Shown: positions 57,273 through 64,000 of the stretch, in pieces
How the letters are laid out: each line of letters opens with the position of its first letter
How positions within the stretch are numbered: position 1 is the stretch's first letter
Source: Companilactobacillus sp.
GTDB lineage: Bacteria; Bacillota; Bacilli; Lactobacillales; Lactobacillaceae
Direction of reading: 5' to 3'
Length of the DNA: 64,000 bases
Assembly: GCF_022484265.1 (NCBI RefSeq)
Contig: NZ_JAKVLR010000001.1
Span: 1,922,001 to 1,986,000 of the forward strand
The notes under the pieces: model-generated
Seen by the model: the letters and a program-made list of their open reading frames with translations, nothing else
Databases searched by the model: none
What the model was told of the DNA's origin: nothing
Position numbers and translations under genes: made by a program

Positions 57273-57818
57273 TTACTTCGCTAAATGTTCTATTGCGTAA
57301 TTGGCCTCTTCTGGTGTGAATTTTTCACCGTAATCCGATGTAAGCTGGTCTCTTATGGCATCTGGAGACATGGACATGTGATCTTGATAAGATTTTGCTT
57401 TTTTCAAAGCATTTTCGTTATAGTCAGCGTTTAGATTATCAACGGCATAATTTGCAGCTTCTTCAGAAAATTTTTCACCATATTCTGAAGTTAGTTGGTC
57501 AAAAATCCTTTTTTTAGACATGTGCATTAATGATGAGTAAGATTTTGCTTTTGTTAACGCAGAACTATATTCTACAGGTACTGAAGGTTTTGATTCCTTA
57601 GTTTGTTGGCTAACCTTATTGTCTGCATTTTCAGTGTTTTTACTACTATTATCTTTAGCTTTGTTGCTGCCTGATTGGGCAACTTTTGCATGTTCACCGT
57701 TTGACTCAGTTTTTGATGATGTGTTTACGGCATAGGTAATGATTCCGAATAAGATAATTAGCCAGAACCACCATCTTTTATATATTTTTTTCTTTGGCTT
57801 CTCGTTTTGTGAATTCAT
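57273..57818 (-). CDS. Ltp-family membrane-anchored protein (two Ltp repeats)
   Basis: 181 residues from ATG 57818 behind AAGGGGGAA. A basic start and one transmembrane helix (RWWFWLIILFGIITYAV) are followed by a Ser/Lys/Asn-rich spacer and two ~48-residue repeats: ALTKAKSYSSLMHMSKKRIF ... YGEKFSEEAANYAVDNL and ALKKAKSYQDHMSMSPDAIR ... YGEKFTPEEANYAIEHL. These are the helix-turn-helix repeats of Ltp, the superinfection-exclusion lipoprotein of Streptococcus phage TP-J34 that blocks DNA injection. Here the anchor is a helix rather than a lipidated Cys. A role against phage is possible; many chromosomal homologues have no known role. Confidence 0.85.
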   Translation of the reverse strand: MNSQNEKPKKKIYKRWWFWLIILFGIITYAVNTSSKTESNGEHAKVAQSGSNKAKDNSSKNTENADNKVSQQTKESKPSVPVEYSSALTKAKSYSSLMHMSKKRIFDQLTSEYGEKFSEEAANYAVDNLNADYNENALKKAKSYQDHMSMSPDAIRDQLTSDYGEKFTPEEANYAIEHLAK

Positions 57819-57934
57819 ATTTAAATTCCCCCTTAAAACATTGATCATTAAATCATACAGGGATTTTTCGTAAATTCTATTTCTTTATCGGATTGTATTT
57901 ATGTTTAGAATTGGCCAAAATTGGATGAATGTTT

Positions 57935-58459
57935 TTATGATTTTGTATTAATAAATTCCGATACCTTTGCGGTGGGGTGCTTGATGTACTTAATTACTTT
58001 GGAATCTTGCTCTACTGCGTACAGCTGAACTTCTGGATCTGGTTCTTCAATGTACTTAATGTTTTCCGGTTCGTCGTCTATGACGTACATCTGCATATCT
58101 AAGGTTGGATAATCCCATTCGCTGATTTTCTCAGGATGATAAAAGACGGCTGCGTTGTCGATTTTTTCATCTGGATATTTCACTGTCCAAAGATTATCGA
58201 AGTCATATCTCACGGCTTCAATCGACACTTCTACATTCGGATTTTTAATGAATTGATAAAGTGTTGAATCATTTTCGAGCATGCTGATTTGTTCGTCCGG
58301 AGAGACAAGATCGACGAGCTTCTGATCGGGTAAATCCAGTGAACGTATCAAATTAGGACTGGGGCTATATATATAATGAAGATTCGTGATGTCTTGCTTT
58401 ACCAAGGCAATCTGCTCTTTTTCAGTCATTGTATTTAATAGAAGATATTTATTTGTCAT
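57935..58459 (-). CDS. Protein of short degenerate helical repeats
   Basis: 174 residues from ATG 58459 behind GGAGG. The sequence is made of units of about 23 residues, with forms like LHYIYSPSPNLIRSL, LYQFIKNPNVEVSIEAV, IKYIEEPDPEVQLYAV and IKYIKHPTAKVSEFI. The pattern (x-Y-I-x-x-P-x-x-x-V-Q-x-x-A-V) recalls DUF4116-like or phage-associated repeats such as those with the text I-x-x-I-x-N-P-(S/T)-x-E-V-Q. It has no membrane segment. Function unknown; probably a solenoid for protein contacts. Confidence 0.6.
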   Translation of the reverse strand: MTNKYLLLNTMTEKEQIALVKQDITNLHYIYSPSPNLIRSLDLPDQKLVDLVSPDEQISMLENDSTLYQFIKNPNVEVSIEAVRYDFDNLWTVKYPDEKIDNAAVFYHPEKISEWDYPTLDMQMYVIDDEPENIKYIEEPDPEVQLYAVEQDSKVIKYIKHPTAKVSEFINTKS

Positions 58460-58591
58460 CAGGTCCTCCAATGAATTCGATCTATTATTGATCGAACTGA
58501 CTCGCAAATCAATTAGAAATAAAAATTATTATGCATTGTCGGTCAATGCCATTTATAATATTTACTATGAAGATATTTGGAGGAGTAATAC

Positions 58592-59056
58592 ATGACTGAC
58601 TCAAACAACACTCACTTACACATGGACCACAATCCTAAAAATTCACCTTTGGCTGACATTGTCGATAACACGCTCAGCTTTTTCGAAGAATACTTAGATC
58701 TTGAAAATTTTGTTTCTGGAGCAACTCATACGTTGCCTGTCACATATGTGATCAAAAGCAAGATTGCACGTTTAGAACCGGATACTAGCTATCAACTTGA
58801 TGAAGCGGACGACGATAAGGATATCGCCATTGTTGATGAATTTTTAACCTCGCGCGACTTTGCCAACTTCCGCCTATTATCGAACGGTGAACATTTCTAC
58901 ATGGTCGACGATACAGTGGGGGATGTCCCTAGAATCTTAGCAGCCAATGGCGACAATCAACTAGTCGAATTGACTGATTTGACGACGGTTGATGATAGTC
59001 AGGACCGCGATGTTCAATACTTCTACATGGCTGAAAAAGCTAATGAGAATAAGTAA
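58592..59056 (+). CDS. Hypothetical acidic protein, 154 residues
   Basis: GGAGGAG precedes ATG 58592. The protein is strongly acidic, with LDEADDDKDIAIVDEF and LTDLTTVDDSQDRDVQYF. A short His-containing start (NNTHLHMDHNPKN) precedes NTLSFFEEYLDLENF. No signal peptide, membrane helix or known motif. I cannot assign a family. It is divergent from the repeat protein at 58459. Confidence 0.6.
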   Translation: MTDSNNTHLHMDHNPKNSPLADIVDNTLSFFEEYLDLENFVSGATHTLPVTYVIKSKIARLEPDTSYQLDEADDDKDIAIVDEFLTSRDFANFRLLSNGEHFYMVDDTVGDVPRILAANGDNQLVELTDLTTVDDSQDRDVQYFYMAEKANENK

Positions 59057-59148
59057 ACTTTTTGCTAGTTCAATACTTTGTGAAACTTTCTGATATCAGT
59101 TAAAATGAAGTTGGTAGCATATAAATATTCTTATAGGAGGGCTTTGTG

Positions 59149-59493
59149 ATGAAGAAACTCTTTTATAGTTTATTTTTTGTGGCGCTAATGTCGTTGAATA
59201 GTTTGTTTACACTTAATGCAGTTGCTGAAGCCCAAACCTGTTGGGACGGAACAGAGCGGCAGTGCGATGGTTCAATGGCTCGACAAGGATATGGACGCGG
59301 ACAGCATCATCGGATAAATGCTAACTCGCAACCTCGATATAACATGATGAACAACGTAGACACGAACGCTGATCAAAATGTTTTTCGAGGACCAGGTTTC
59401 ATGCAGCAAGGATATAAATATAATCACTCTGAATTTTTGACTAATTGTGTTAGGATGAATAATCCTAATTACTTAATGCAAGGACAACCGTAA
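59149..59493 (+). CDS. Small secreted protein, 114 residues
   Basis: GGAGGG precedes; the ATG at 59149 follows a GTG at 59146. A clear Sec signal peptide (MKKLFYSLFFVALMSLNSLFTLNAVAEA) with A-E-A cleavage releases a mature chain of about 86 residues starting QTCWDGTERQCDGS. Three Cys (two close together, one near the C-terminus) and many Asn, Gln, Met and Gly suggest a small folded or wall-associated peptide. No double-glycine leader and no export genes nearby, so a classical bacteriocin is not supported. Function unknown. Confidence 0.65.
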   Translation: MKKLFYSLFFVALMSLNSLFTLNAVAEAQTCWDGTERQCDGSMARQGYGRGQHHRINANSQPRYNMMNNVDTNADQNVFRGPGFMQQGYKYNHSEFLTNCVRMNNPNYLMQGQP

Positions 59494-59537
59494 CACGATC
59501 GAATAGATATGCTACCTTACTTGTAATTGGTCAAAAC

Positions 59538-59567
59538 AAAAAGCCGTCGAATTTTCGACGGCTTTTT
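59538..59567. terminator. Bidirectional terminator (secreted protein / asnA)
   Basis: AAAAAGCCGTCGAA/TTCGACGGCTTTTT, a perfect palindrome with A- and T-runs between convergent genes. Confidence 0.9.
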
Positions 59568-59579
59568 GCGTATCTAATA

Positions 59580-60587
59580 TTATAGGATATGAATGTTGTA
59601 CTTAGCGCAATCTTTGATATATTCTTCTGGCCAAACGCTGGCTTGTACTTCGCCGACATGAGCTTTACCAAGAAGTAACATACATAGACGTGATTGACCG
59701 ATACCACCACCGATAGTGAATGGAAGTTCTTCAGACATGATCATCTTGTGATATGGCAATTCTAGTCTTTGTTCTTCACCTGTGATCTTCAATTGTTCTG
59801 CCATTGATTTAGCATCAACACGAACACCCATTGAAGAAATTTCGATAGCTTGTTGCAATGGTTCGTACCAGAACATGATGTCACCGTTTAGTTTCCAGTC
59901 ATCGTAATCAGGGGCACGTAAGTCATGAGGCTTGCCACTCTTTAGAGCACCACCGATTTGTTCGATGAAGACGCATCCGAGTTCCTTAGTAATGGCGTTT
60001 TCACGTTCTCTAGGTGTCTTGTCTGGCCATCTGTCTTCAAGTTCTTGTGATGTTACGAAGTGAATTTCATCAGGTAAGTGGTGAACTGCTTCGGGGAACT
60101 TGTACCAAACTTCGTGTTCCATATGCTTGATAACTTTGAAAATTTCTTTAACAGTAGCTTCAAGCGTTTCTTTTGTACGATCTTCTTTTTTGATAACTTT
60201 TTCCCAGTCCCATTGGTCAACGTAGATTGAGTGGAAGTTGTCGAGGTCTTCGTCTTTTCTGATGGCATTCATGTTAGTGTAAAGACCTTCGCCTAGTTGG
60301 AAGTCGTAATGTTTCAAAGCCCAGCGTTTCCACTTAGCAAGTGAGTGGACGATTTCGATTGTTTTACCTGGCATGTCTTTCATTTCAAAGGATACAGGTT
60401 TTTCAACACCGTTAAGGTTATCATTTAGACCAGTGTCCTTTTCAAGAAACATTGGTGCAGAAATACGTGAAAGGTTCAATTCTTTACCGAATTCATCTTG
60501 GAATGTTTCACGAATGAAACGAATTGCAGCTTGTGTTTGTTTCGTTGTTAATTTTGGTTCGTAGTCCTTCGGTTTAATAATATGCAT
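59580..60587 (-). CDS. asnA: Aspartate-ammonia ligase (asparagine synthetase A)
   Basis: 335 residues, AAGGAGAG before ATG 60587. It makes asparagine from aspartate, ammonia and ATP. The class II synthetase-like core is visible: ISAPMFLEKDTGLNDNLNGVEKPVSF, SLAKWKRWALKHYDF, YVDQWDWEKVI, EIHFVTSQELEDRWPD and the final TIGGGIGQSRLCMLLLGKAHVGEVQ (motif 3). Length matches AsnA of lactobacilli (about 335). Preceded by a T-box leader, so it is induced when tRNA-Asn is uncharged. Confidence 0.97.
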   Translation of the reverse strand: MHIIKPKDYEPKLTTKQTQAAIRFIRETFQDEFGKELNLSRISAPMFLEKDTGLNDNLNGVEKPVSFEMKDMPGKTIEIVHSLAKWKRWALKHYDFQLGEGLYTNMNAIRKDEDLDNFHSIYVDQWDWEKVIKKEDRTKETLEATVKEIFKVIKHMEHEVWYKFPEAVHHLPDEIHFVTSQELEDRWPDKTPRERENAITKELGCVFIEQIGGALKSGKPHDLRAPDYDDWKLNGDIMFWYEPLQQAIEISSMGVRVDAKSMAEQLKITGEEQRLELPYHKMIMSEELPFTIGGGIGQSRLCMLLLGKAHVGEVQASVWPEEYIKDCAKYNIHIL

Positions 60588-60641
60588 GATAACTCTCCTT
60601 TAAAAATTTTTTTAGATAAATCCGATCGAAATGGAGGTAAT

Positions 60642-60922
60642 AAAAAAAGCCTTCCATCCCTAATAAAAGGGACGAAAGACTTTTCGCGGTACCACCCAGT
60701 TTGCTTATCCGAAAATAAGCCACCTTAATAAGAGTACTAACATACTCCACTGGCTGATAACGTCCCAGTCACACGTCCAAACCTAATTTGAAAAATCATT
60801 TCAGTTGGAAACATTTAGAAAGTGTTATTCAGAAATCTCTGCTCTGTTCGGGTTCTCACCATTCCCGATTCACTGTCAGATTGAGAAAACTTACTCCTCT
60901 TTCGTACGTCTTTATCTTGTTG
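60642..60922 (-). promoter_or_regulatory. T-box riboswitch of asnA
   Basis: On the minus strand the T-box GGGTGGTACCGCG lies at 60685-60697. It is followed by the terminator hairpin (60669-60680 with 60649-60660) and a T7 run (60642-60648). A stem I region occupies about 60830-60915, containing GGGAATGGTGAGAACCCGAAC where an AAC (Asn) specifier is expected. The promoter is -10 TATAAA (60929-60934) and -35 TTTACA (60954-60959) in minus-strand orientation. Confidence 0.92.
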
Positions 60923-61267
60923 ATGTAATTTATACTAGCATTATTTTTGCAGTTGTAAACCCTAAAATTAAAAAAATTCAAATATGAACTAATAATCATA
61001 AACAATAGATCATCGATAAACGCTATTCTAATAGGGGTTGATTTGATAATTATGAACTTTGAAAAAATTAATTTTAATAATATTAAAATGGCTGTCGTGA
61101 ATTAGAGTGGGGGATTCAAATATAATTGGTACATCTGAATTATCGATCAATAAATGATATTTTTAACGTTTTACAGCAATAAATTGAAAATTAATTTAGG
61201 TCAAACCACAAATAATCGAAAAATTATATAAATAATAAACAAATTTGTAAAAAAATCTCCCAAAATG

Positions 61268-61296
61268 TTACATAGCGACTCTCATAGCGGTATACT
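61268..61296 (+). promoter_or_regulatory. Promoter-like pair in the asnA-tetR intergenic region
   Basis: -35 TTACAT (61268-61273), 17-bp spacer, -10 TATACT (61291-61296). No protein gene follows on this strand before the terminator at 61470. Confidence 0.5.
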
Positions 61297-61302
61297 ACCA
61301 GT

Positions 61303-61470
61303 AGTTGTTGCGATGAGATAAAACTTTTTTTGGAAATTTTGCGTGAATTGTCTGGGACTCACGTTCAGTTTTATTGAGTAACCAAATATGGGATAGATGA
61401 AGGTTCAATCCTTTCTATACACGTAAAAAGAGATAATGCCATACTGGGTTTTGGCATTATCTCTTTTTTT
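61303..61470 (+). ncRNA. Candidate non-coding RNA (about 168 nt)
   Basis: Between the promoter-like pair and a strong 17-bp terminator hairpin (61425-61441/61452-61468) lie several helices: 61338-61345 with 61420-61427 (8 bp, one G-U), a T-arm-like hairpin GAAGG-TTCAATC-CTTTC (61399-61415) and a 5-bp stem with 7-base loop (61363-61379). The terminator also serves the convergent tetR gene, so it is not proof. The rest of the 512-base gap 60961-61472 is very AT-rich and I see no gene in it. Confidence 0.4.
61425..61470. terminator. Bidirectional terminator (tetR and + strand)
   Basis: AAAAAGAGATAATGCCA/TGGCATTATCTCTTTTT, 17-bp perfect stem with A- and T-runs. Confidence 0.9.
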
Positions 61471-61472
61471 AT

Positions 61473-62036
61473 TTATTCTGCTTTGATCGATGATTTAAAT
61501 AAAAAGATGATCAAGTTCGTCATATCCGTATCCGACAAATTATTGTCGGTAAACAGCCATTGATTGATCAAGTATTCTAATTCCTTGAAATATACTGTGA
61601 TCAGCCATGGTGCAATCGTCATCGCAGTATCTTTGTCGAATTTCCCAGTTGAGATCAGAAATTCGGTGAAGTCAGTTTTACGTTCTGAAATCGCCACGTG
61701 TAAAAATTCGTCTGAGTCATCCTTTAGGATGCTAATCAATTCATGATTGTCGCGTGCAAAATTCAGGAACTCTTTGATGTAATCGTTGTTCAGTTCACCA
61801 TTTTCATCAACAGGCGGTATGAAAACATCTTTGAATTTTTCGACCATATATTTCCGTAATGAAAAAATCAGCTGGTCGATACTTGAGTAACGATTGTAAA
61901 AAGTTTTGCGACTGATACCTGCCGCTTGTGCTAAAGCTGTGATCGTTATTTTGTTTAGGGGATGCGTTCTCGCCAAGATAATAAACGCATCTAATATAGC
62001 ATCGTTAGTCTTAGTAATTCGTTTATCCAATGACAT
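61473..62036 (-). CDS. TetR/AcrR-family transcriptional regulator
   Basis: 187 residues, GGGGG before ATG 62036. N-terminal HTH: DAILDAFIILARTHPLNKITITALAQAAGISRKTFYNRYSSIDQLIFSLRKYM. The C-terminal ~120 residues form a variable ligand domain of the TetR_C type. It follows the flavinylated reductase on the same strand, but a terminator separates them. It may control that gene; no operator was recognised. Confidence 0.9.
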   Translation of the reverse strand: MSLDKRITKTNDAILDAFIILARTHPLNKITITALAQAAGISRKTFYNRYSSIDQLIFSLRKYMVEKFKDVFIPPVDENGELNNDYIKEFLNFARDNHELISILKDDSDEFLHVAISERKTDFTEFLISTGKFDKDTAMTIAPWLITVYFKELEYLINQWLFTDNNLSDTDMTNLIIFLFKSSIKAE

Positions 62037-62087
62037 CTGATTAGCCCCCTAACTGTTTCTATATTTATTTTAACATACAAAAAACAA

Positions 62088-62122
62088 AAATATCGTTAGG
62101 ATATTTTGACCTAACGATATTT
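62088..62122. terminator. Terminator of the flavoreductase gene
   Basis: Perfect 13-bp stem 62088-62100/62110-62122 between the reductase stop and the tetR start. Confidence 0.8.
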
Positions 62123-62131
62123 CATAAATTA

Positions 62132-63988
62132 CTATTCAGTTACTTCATTAGCTTGTTTTAAAGCGTTAGAAACAGCCTCTTTAACAGCCTTGCTTGAAGC
62201 GGAAGCACCAGAAATTGAATCGACATCGACGCTGTTTTTAGCCACGATCTCTTTAGGTAATTCTTTGATTGCTTTTAATCCATAATCTTCAGATTCACTT
62301 TCCTTCAAGACTTCAACATTTTTGATGTTTTGGTCGTCATCGACTGTGACACGAACGACGACTTCGTTGCCCATGCCTGCAGTTGACTTGCCGATAAATT
62401 GATTTTTGCCAGTTTCGAATTTTTCATCGCCGGCATCTGAACCAAGACCTCCAGCATTAGTTGTGCCAGCTGATTTAGATGCACTGGCAGTAGCGTCAGT
62501 TTGACTGGCTGGTTCAACGACTTGAGCCTTGACCTTGGCAGCTTCTTCACCAGCAATCTTACCAAAGACTAAGTCTTCAGCTAAGTTGCTGCCGCCATTG
62601 TATTTACGTCCCATCAAACTGCCGAGTTCGCCGACAGCATATAGGTGAGGGATGACGTTGCCATCTGGATCTAAGACTTCAGTCTTCTTATTGTGGACTG
62701 GACCACCTTGAGTGTTCAAGAGCCCTTGGACCATTGGAAGTGCGTAGTATGGACCATCTGAGTTGAATGGAGTCAAAGTATCGCCATCACGATGGAAAGC
62801 AGCATCGTAGCCTTTTTTAGCAAAGCGGTTGAAGTCTTTGATCGTGTTCTTCAAAACTTTGTTAGAAACGCCCATGACTTTCGACAATGCCTTCAAAGTA
62901 TCGACCTTGATAACTTGTTTCATAAATTCTGGATATGGAGCTTCGGTGTCATTGACCAATTCATCGTATTTCTTCTCGTCGAAGATCACGTAAGGATGAA
63001 TTTGGGCATTAGGGATCCGCCATTGGCCGTGATTTTGAATGTGTCCGTGACGGTGCATTTCATTTTCATCGAAGTAACGAGTTCCATCGTCGCCAACGAC
63101 CATCAAGCTGCCTTGATGGAAGGCAGGCCAGTCGAATGGCAAAAATTGGGAACGTTGACCAGCTTCTGGTTTTGGAGTTAGTCCATGGAAAATACCATAT
63201 GATTCGTAGTTTGCCATGTTGTAAAGCTTTGCACCCACATCTTCAGCCATTTTGACGCCGGCACCTTTGTTGTAGAGCGAACCAATAGGATTCAAGCTAG
63301 TCTCGCCTAAATAGTTTTCGACCATTTCGGGATTATTCTCAAATCCACCAGTTGCCATAACGACACCGTTATTAGCCTTAACATTCAACAGTTTGCCATC
63401 ACGTTTGATTTCAACGCCAATGACAGACTTGATGTATGGGTCTTGGAAAATGTGTTCAGCCGGAGTTTCGTACAAGACGTCGATCGAATCAGCACGGTCG
63501 AGCACTTGTTGACGTAGATTCTTCCACAAAGCAGAATCAGCAACACCTTCGTGAACGGCGACTAAGTCATGCGTTCCTTGTCCACGTAATTCTGGGTATT
63601 CGTGGCGCATGAACCACAAAGCCTGTGAGACGTCAGAATCAGGATGGTCAGCCATCACAAAAGGCTTAACGCCTAAATATTTTTTCAAAAAGTTTGGCAT
63701 GTCGTAGAGACCCTGCACGTATGTTTCCATTAAATCTTTATCGTAATGAAGCGGATCAGCTAGATCATCGTAGTAATCGCGCAAGTCTTGCAAGTTGCTA
63801 CCAGTAGAGATAACTTGACCGGCGTATCTAGTATTTCCTCCTTCATGTCCTTCAGGAGCGGAATCGACGATCAATACTTTGGATCCATTGTCAGCTGCAA
63901 AACGAGCTGCAGTTGCACCAGCACCACCGAAACCTAAAACGACAACATCATAAGTTGCGTCCCAGTTTGAATTAACGCTCTTAAACAT
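62132..63988 (-). CDS. Flavinylated fumarate-reductase-like flavoprotein (FAD_binding_2 + C-terminal FMN_bind)
   Basis: 618 residues from ATG 63988; GGAG at 63997-64000 is the binding site, and a GTG at 63997 overlaps it. Residues ~10-490 form the FAD_binding_2 reductase (YDVVVLGFGGAGATAARFAADNG; C-terminal FAD loop LYAVGELGSLMGRKYNGGSNLAED). A Ser/Ala/Thr-rich linker leads to an FMN_bind domain (residues ~530-615) with flavinylation motif DSISGAS near the end. No signal peptide. Domain order is opposite to the enzyme at 1612. The GRKYNGGSNLAED ending resembles lactobacillar reductases of hydroxycinnamates/vinylphenols and other alkenes, annotated as fumarate reductases. Substrate unproven. 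Confidence 0.87.
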   Translation of the reverse strand: MFKSVNSNWDATYDVVVLGFGGAGATAARFAADNGSKVLIVDSAPEGHEGGNTRYAGQVISTGSNLQDLRDYYDDLADPLHYDKDLMETYVQGLYDMPNFLKKYLGVKPFVMADHPDSDVSQALWFMRHEYPELRGQGTHDLVAVHEGVADSALWKNLRQQVLDRADSIDVLYETPAEHIFQDPYIKSVIGVEIKRDGKLLNVKANNGVVMATGGFENNPEMVENYLGETSLNPIGSLYNKGAGVKMAEDVGAKLYNMANYESYGIFHGLTPKPEAGQRSQFLPFDWPAFHQGSLMVVGDDGTRYFDENEMHRHGHIQNHGQWRIPNAQIHPYVIFDEKKYDELVNDTEAPYPEFMKQVIKVDTLKALSKVMGVSNKVLKNTIKDFNRFAKKGYDAAFHRDGDTLTPFNSDGPYYALPMVQGLLNTQGGPVHNKKTEVLDPDGNVIPHLYAVGELGSLMGRKYNGGSNLAEDLVFGKIAGEEAAKVKAQVVEPASQTDATASASKSAGTTNAGGLGSDAGDEKFETGKNQFIGKSTAGMGNEVVVRVTVDDDQNIKNVEVLKESESEDYGLKAIKELPKEIVAKNSVDVDSISGASASSKAVKEAVSNALKQANEVTE

Positions 63989-64000
63989 AATGTTCACTCC

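Noticed and set aside
59149..59493. Class II bacteriocin precursor
   Set aside because: The leader is a Sec signal, not double-glycine, and no immunity or ABC export genes are adjacent.
55610..59500. Integrated prophage fragment
   Set aside because: Ltp-like and repeat proteins hint at phage, but there are no integrase, capsid, lysis genes or attachment repeats.
61040..61120. Short ORF MNFEKINFNNIKMAVVN as a peptide gene
   Set aside because: No properly spaced ribosome binding site and very AT-rich context; nothing supports translation.
61338..61427. True tRNA gene in the asnA-tetR gap
   Set aside because: T-arm-like and anticodon-like hairpins are present, but there is no normal D-arm, the variable region is irregular, and no CCA or discriminator fits.

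Overview
The window looks like the chromosome of a low-GC Gram-positive lactic acid bacterium of the Lactobacillaceae. Companilactobacillus or a close relative is plausible but not proven. The evidence is strong purine-rich ribosome binding sites with frequent TTG starts, many U-tailed hairpin terminators, a T-box leader on asnA, CcpA-type (cre) sites, lactose/cellobiose-type PTS genes, PepN, and a 249-residue esterase that matches the lactobacillar cinnamoyl esterases. I saw no tRNA or rRNA genes, no CRISPR array and no prophage block.

Layout. 1-3440: a cut AraC-type regulator, a small winged-helix-like protein and a flavinylated fumarate-reductase-like enzyme, followed by a nested palindrome. 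3600-6900: 5-formyl-THF cyclo-ligase, a multicopper oxidase, three imperfect repeats and an acetyltransferase. 6900-12440: LysR regulator divergent from a hydrolase/NAD-binding/acetyltransferase/SDR operon, then a DUF2798 membrane protein and an aldo-keto reductase behind a MerR-type promoter. 12440-15410: a structured intergenic RNA candidate, a GNAT enzyme, a tandem pair of small-RNA genes and a solitary tnpB element. 15600-22250: a divergent PTS IIC with a surface hydrolase, a P1B-ATPase/HMA/Dps-like operon and an amino acid permease. 22460-28520: GNAT, large WxL-like surface protein, cinnamoyl esterase, MFS pump.

28600-41000 is a dense redox block: nitroreductase, two paralogous Zn-alcohol dehydrogenases, two aldo-keto reductases, three NmrA-like proteins, an azoreductase-like flavoprotein, a cytochrome b5-like protein, a DJ-1/PfpI protein and an old-yellow-enzyme homologue, with LysR, WYL and ArsR regulators and recognisable operators. 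41000-47460: CAP-domain protein, NUDIX, pepN, TMEM175 channel, a decayed copy of the pepN 3' end and a membrane-anchored acidic protein. 47600-51000: a cellobiose-type PTS operon with a frameshifted IIA and a GH1 enzyme whose acid/base Glu is Gln. 51200-54740: unknown gene, DHFR-like gene, and an ArsR-rhodanese regulator followed by trxB-trxA, both preceded by the same 24-bp operator. 55600-59570: poorly known small proteins (degenerate HNH, Ltp-like, repeat protein, secreted peptide). 59580-64000: asnA with T-box, a long intergenic region with a possible RNA gene, TetR regulator and a second flavinylated reductase.

Taken together the window is an accessory region specialised for redox and carbonyl chemistry (and perhaps plant phenolics: cinnamoyl esterase plus two flavoreductases), metal handling and thiol homeostasis. 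The least explained signals are the twin small RNAs at 13.4-13.7 kb, several large palindromes, the ArsR-rhodanese/thioredoxin regulon, the catalytic-residue substitutions in GH1, PTS IIC and the P1B-ATPase, and a possible ATC start codon.
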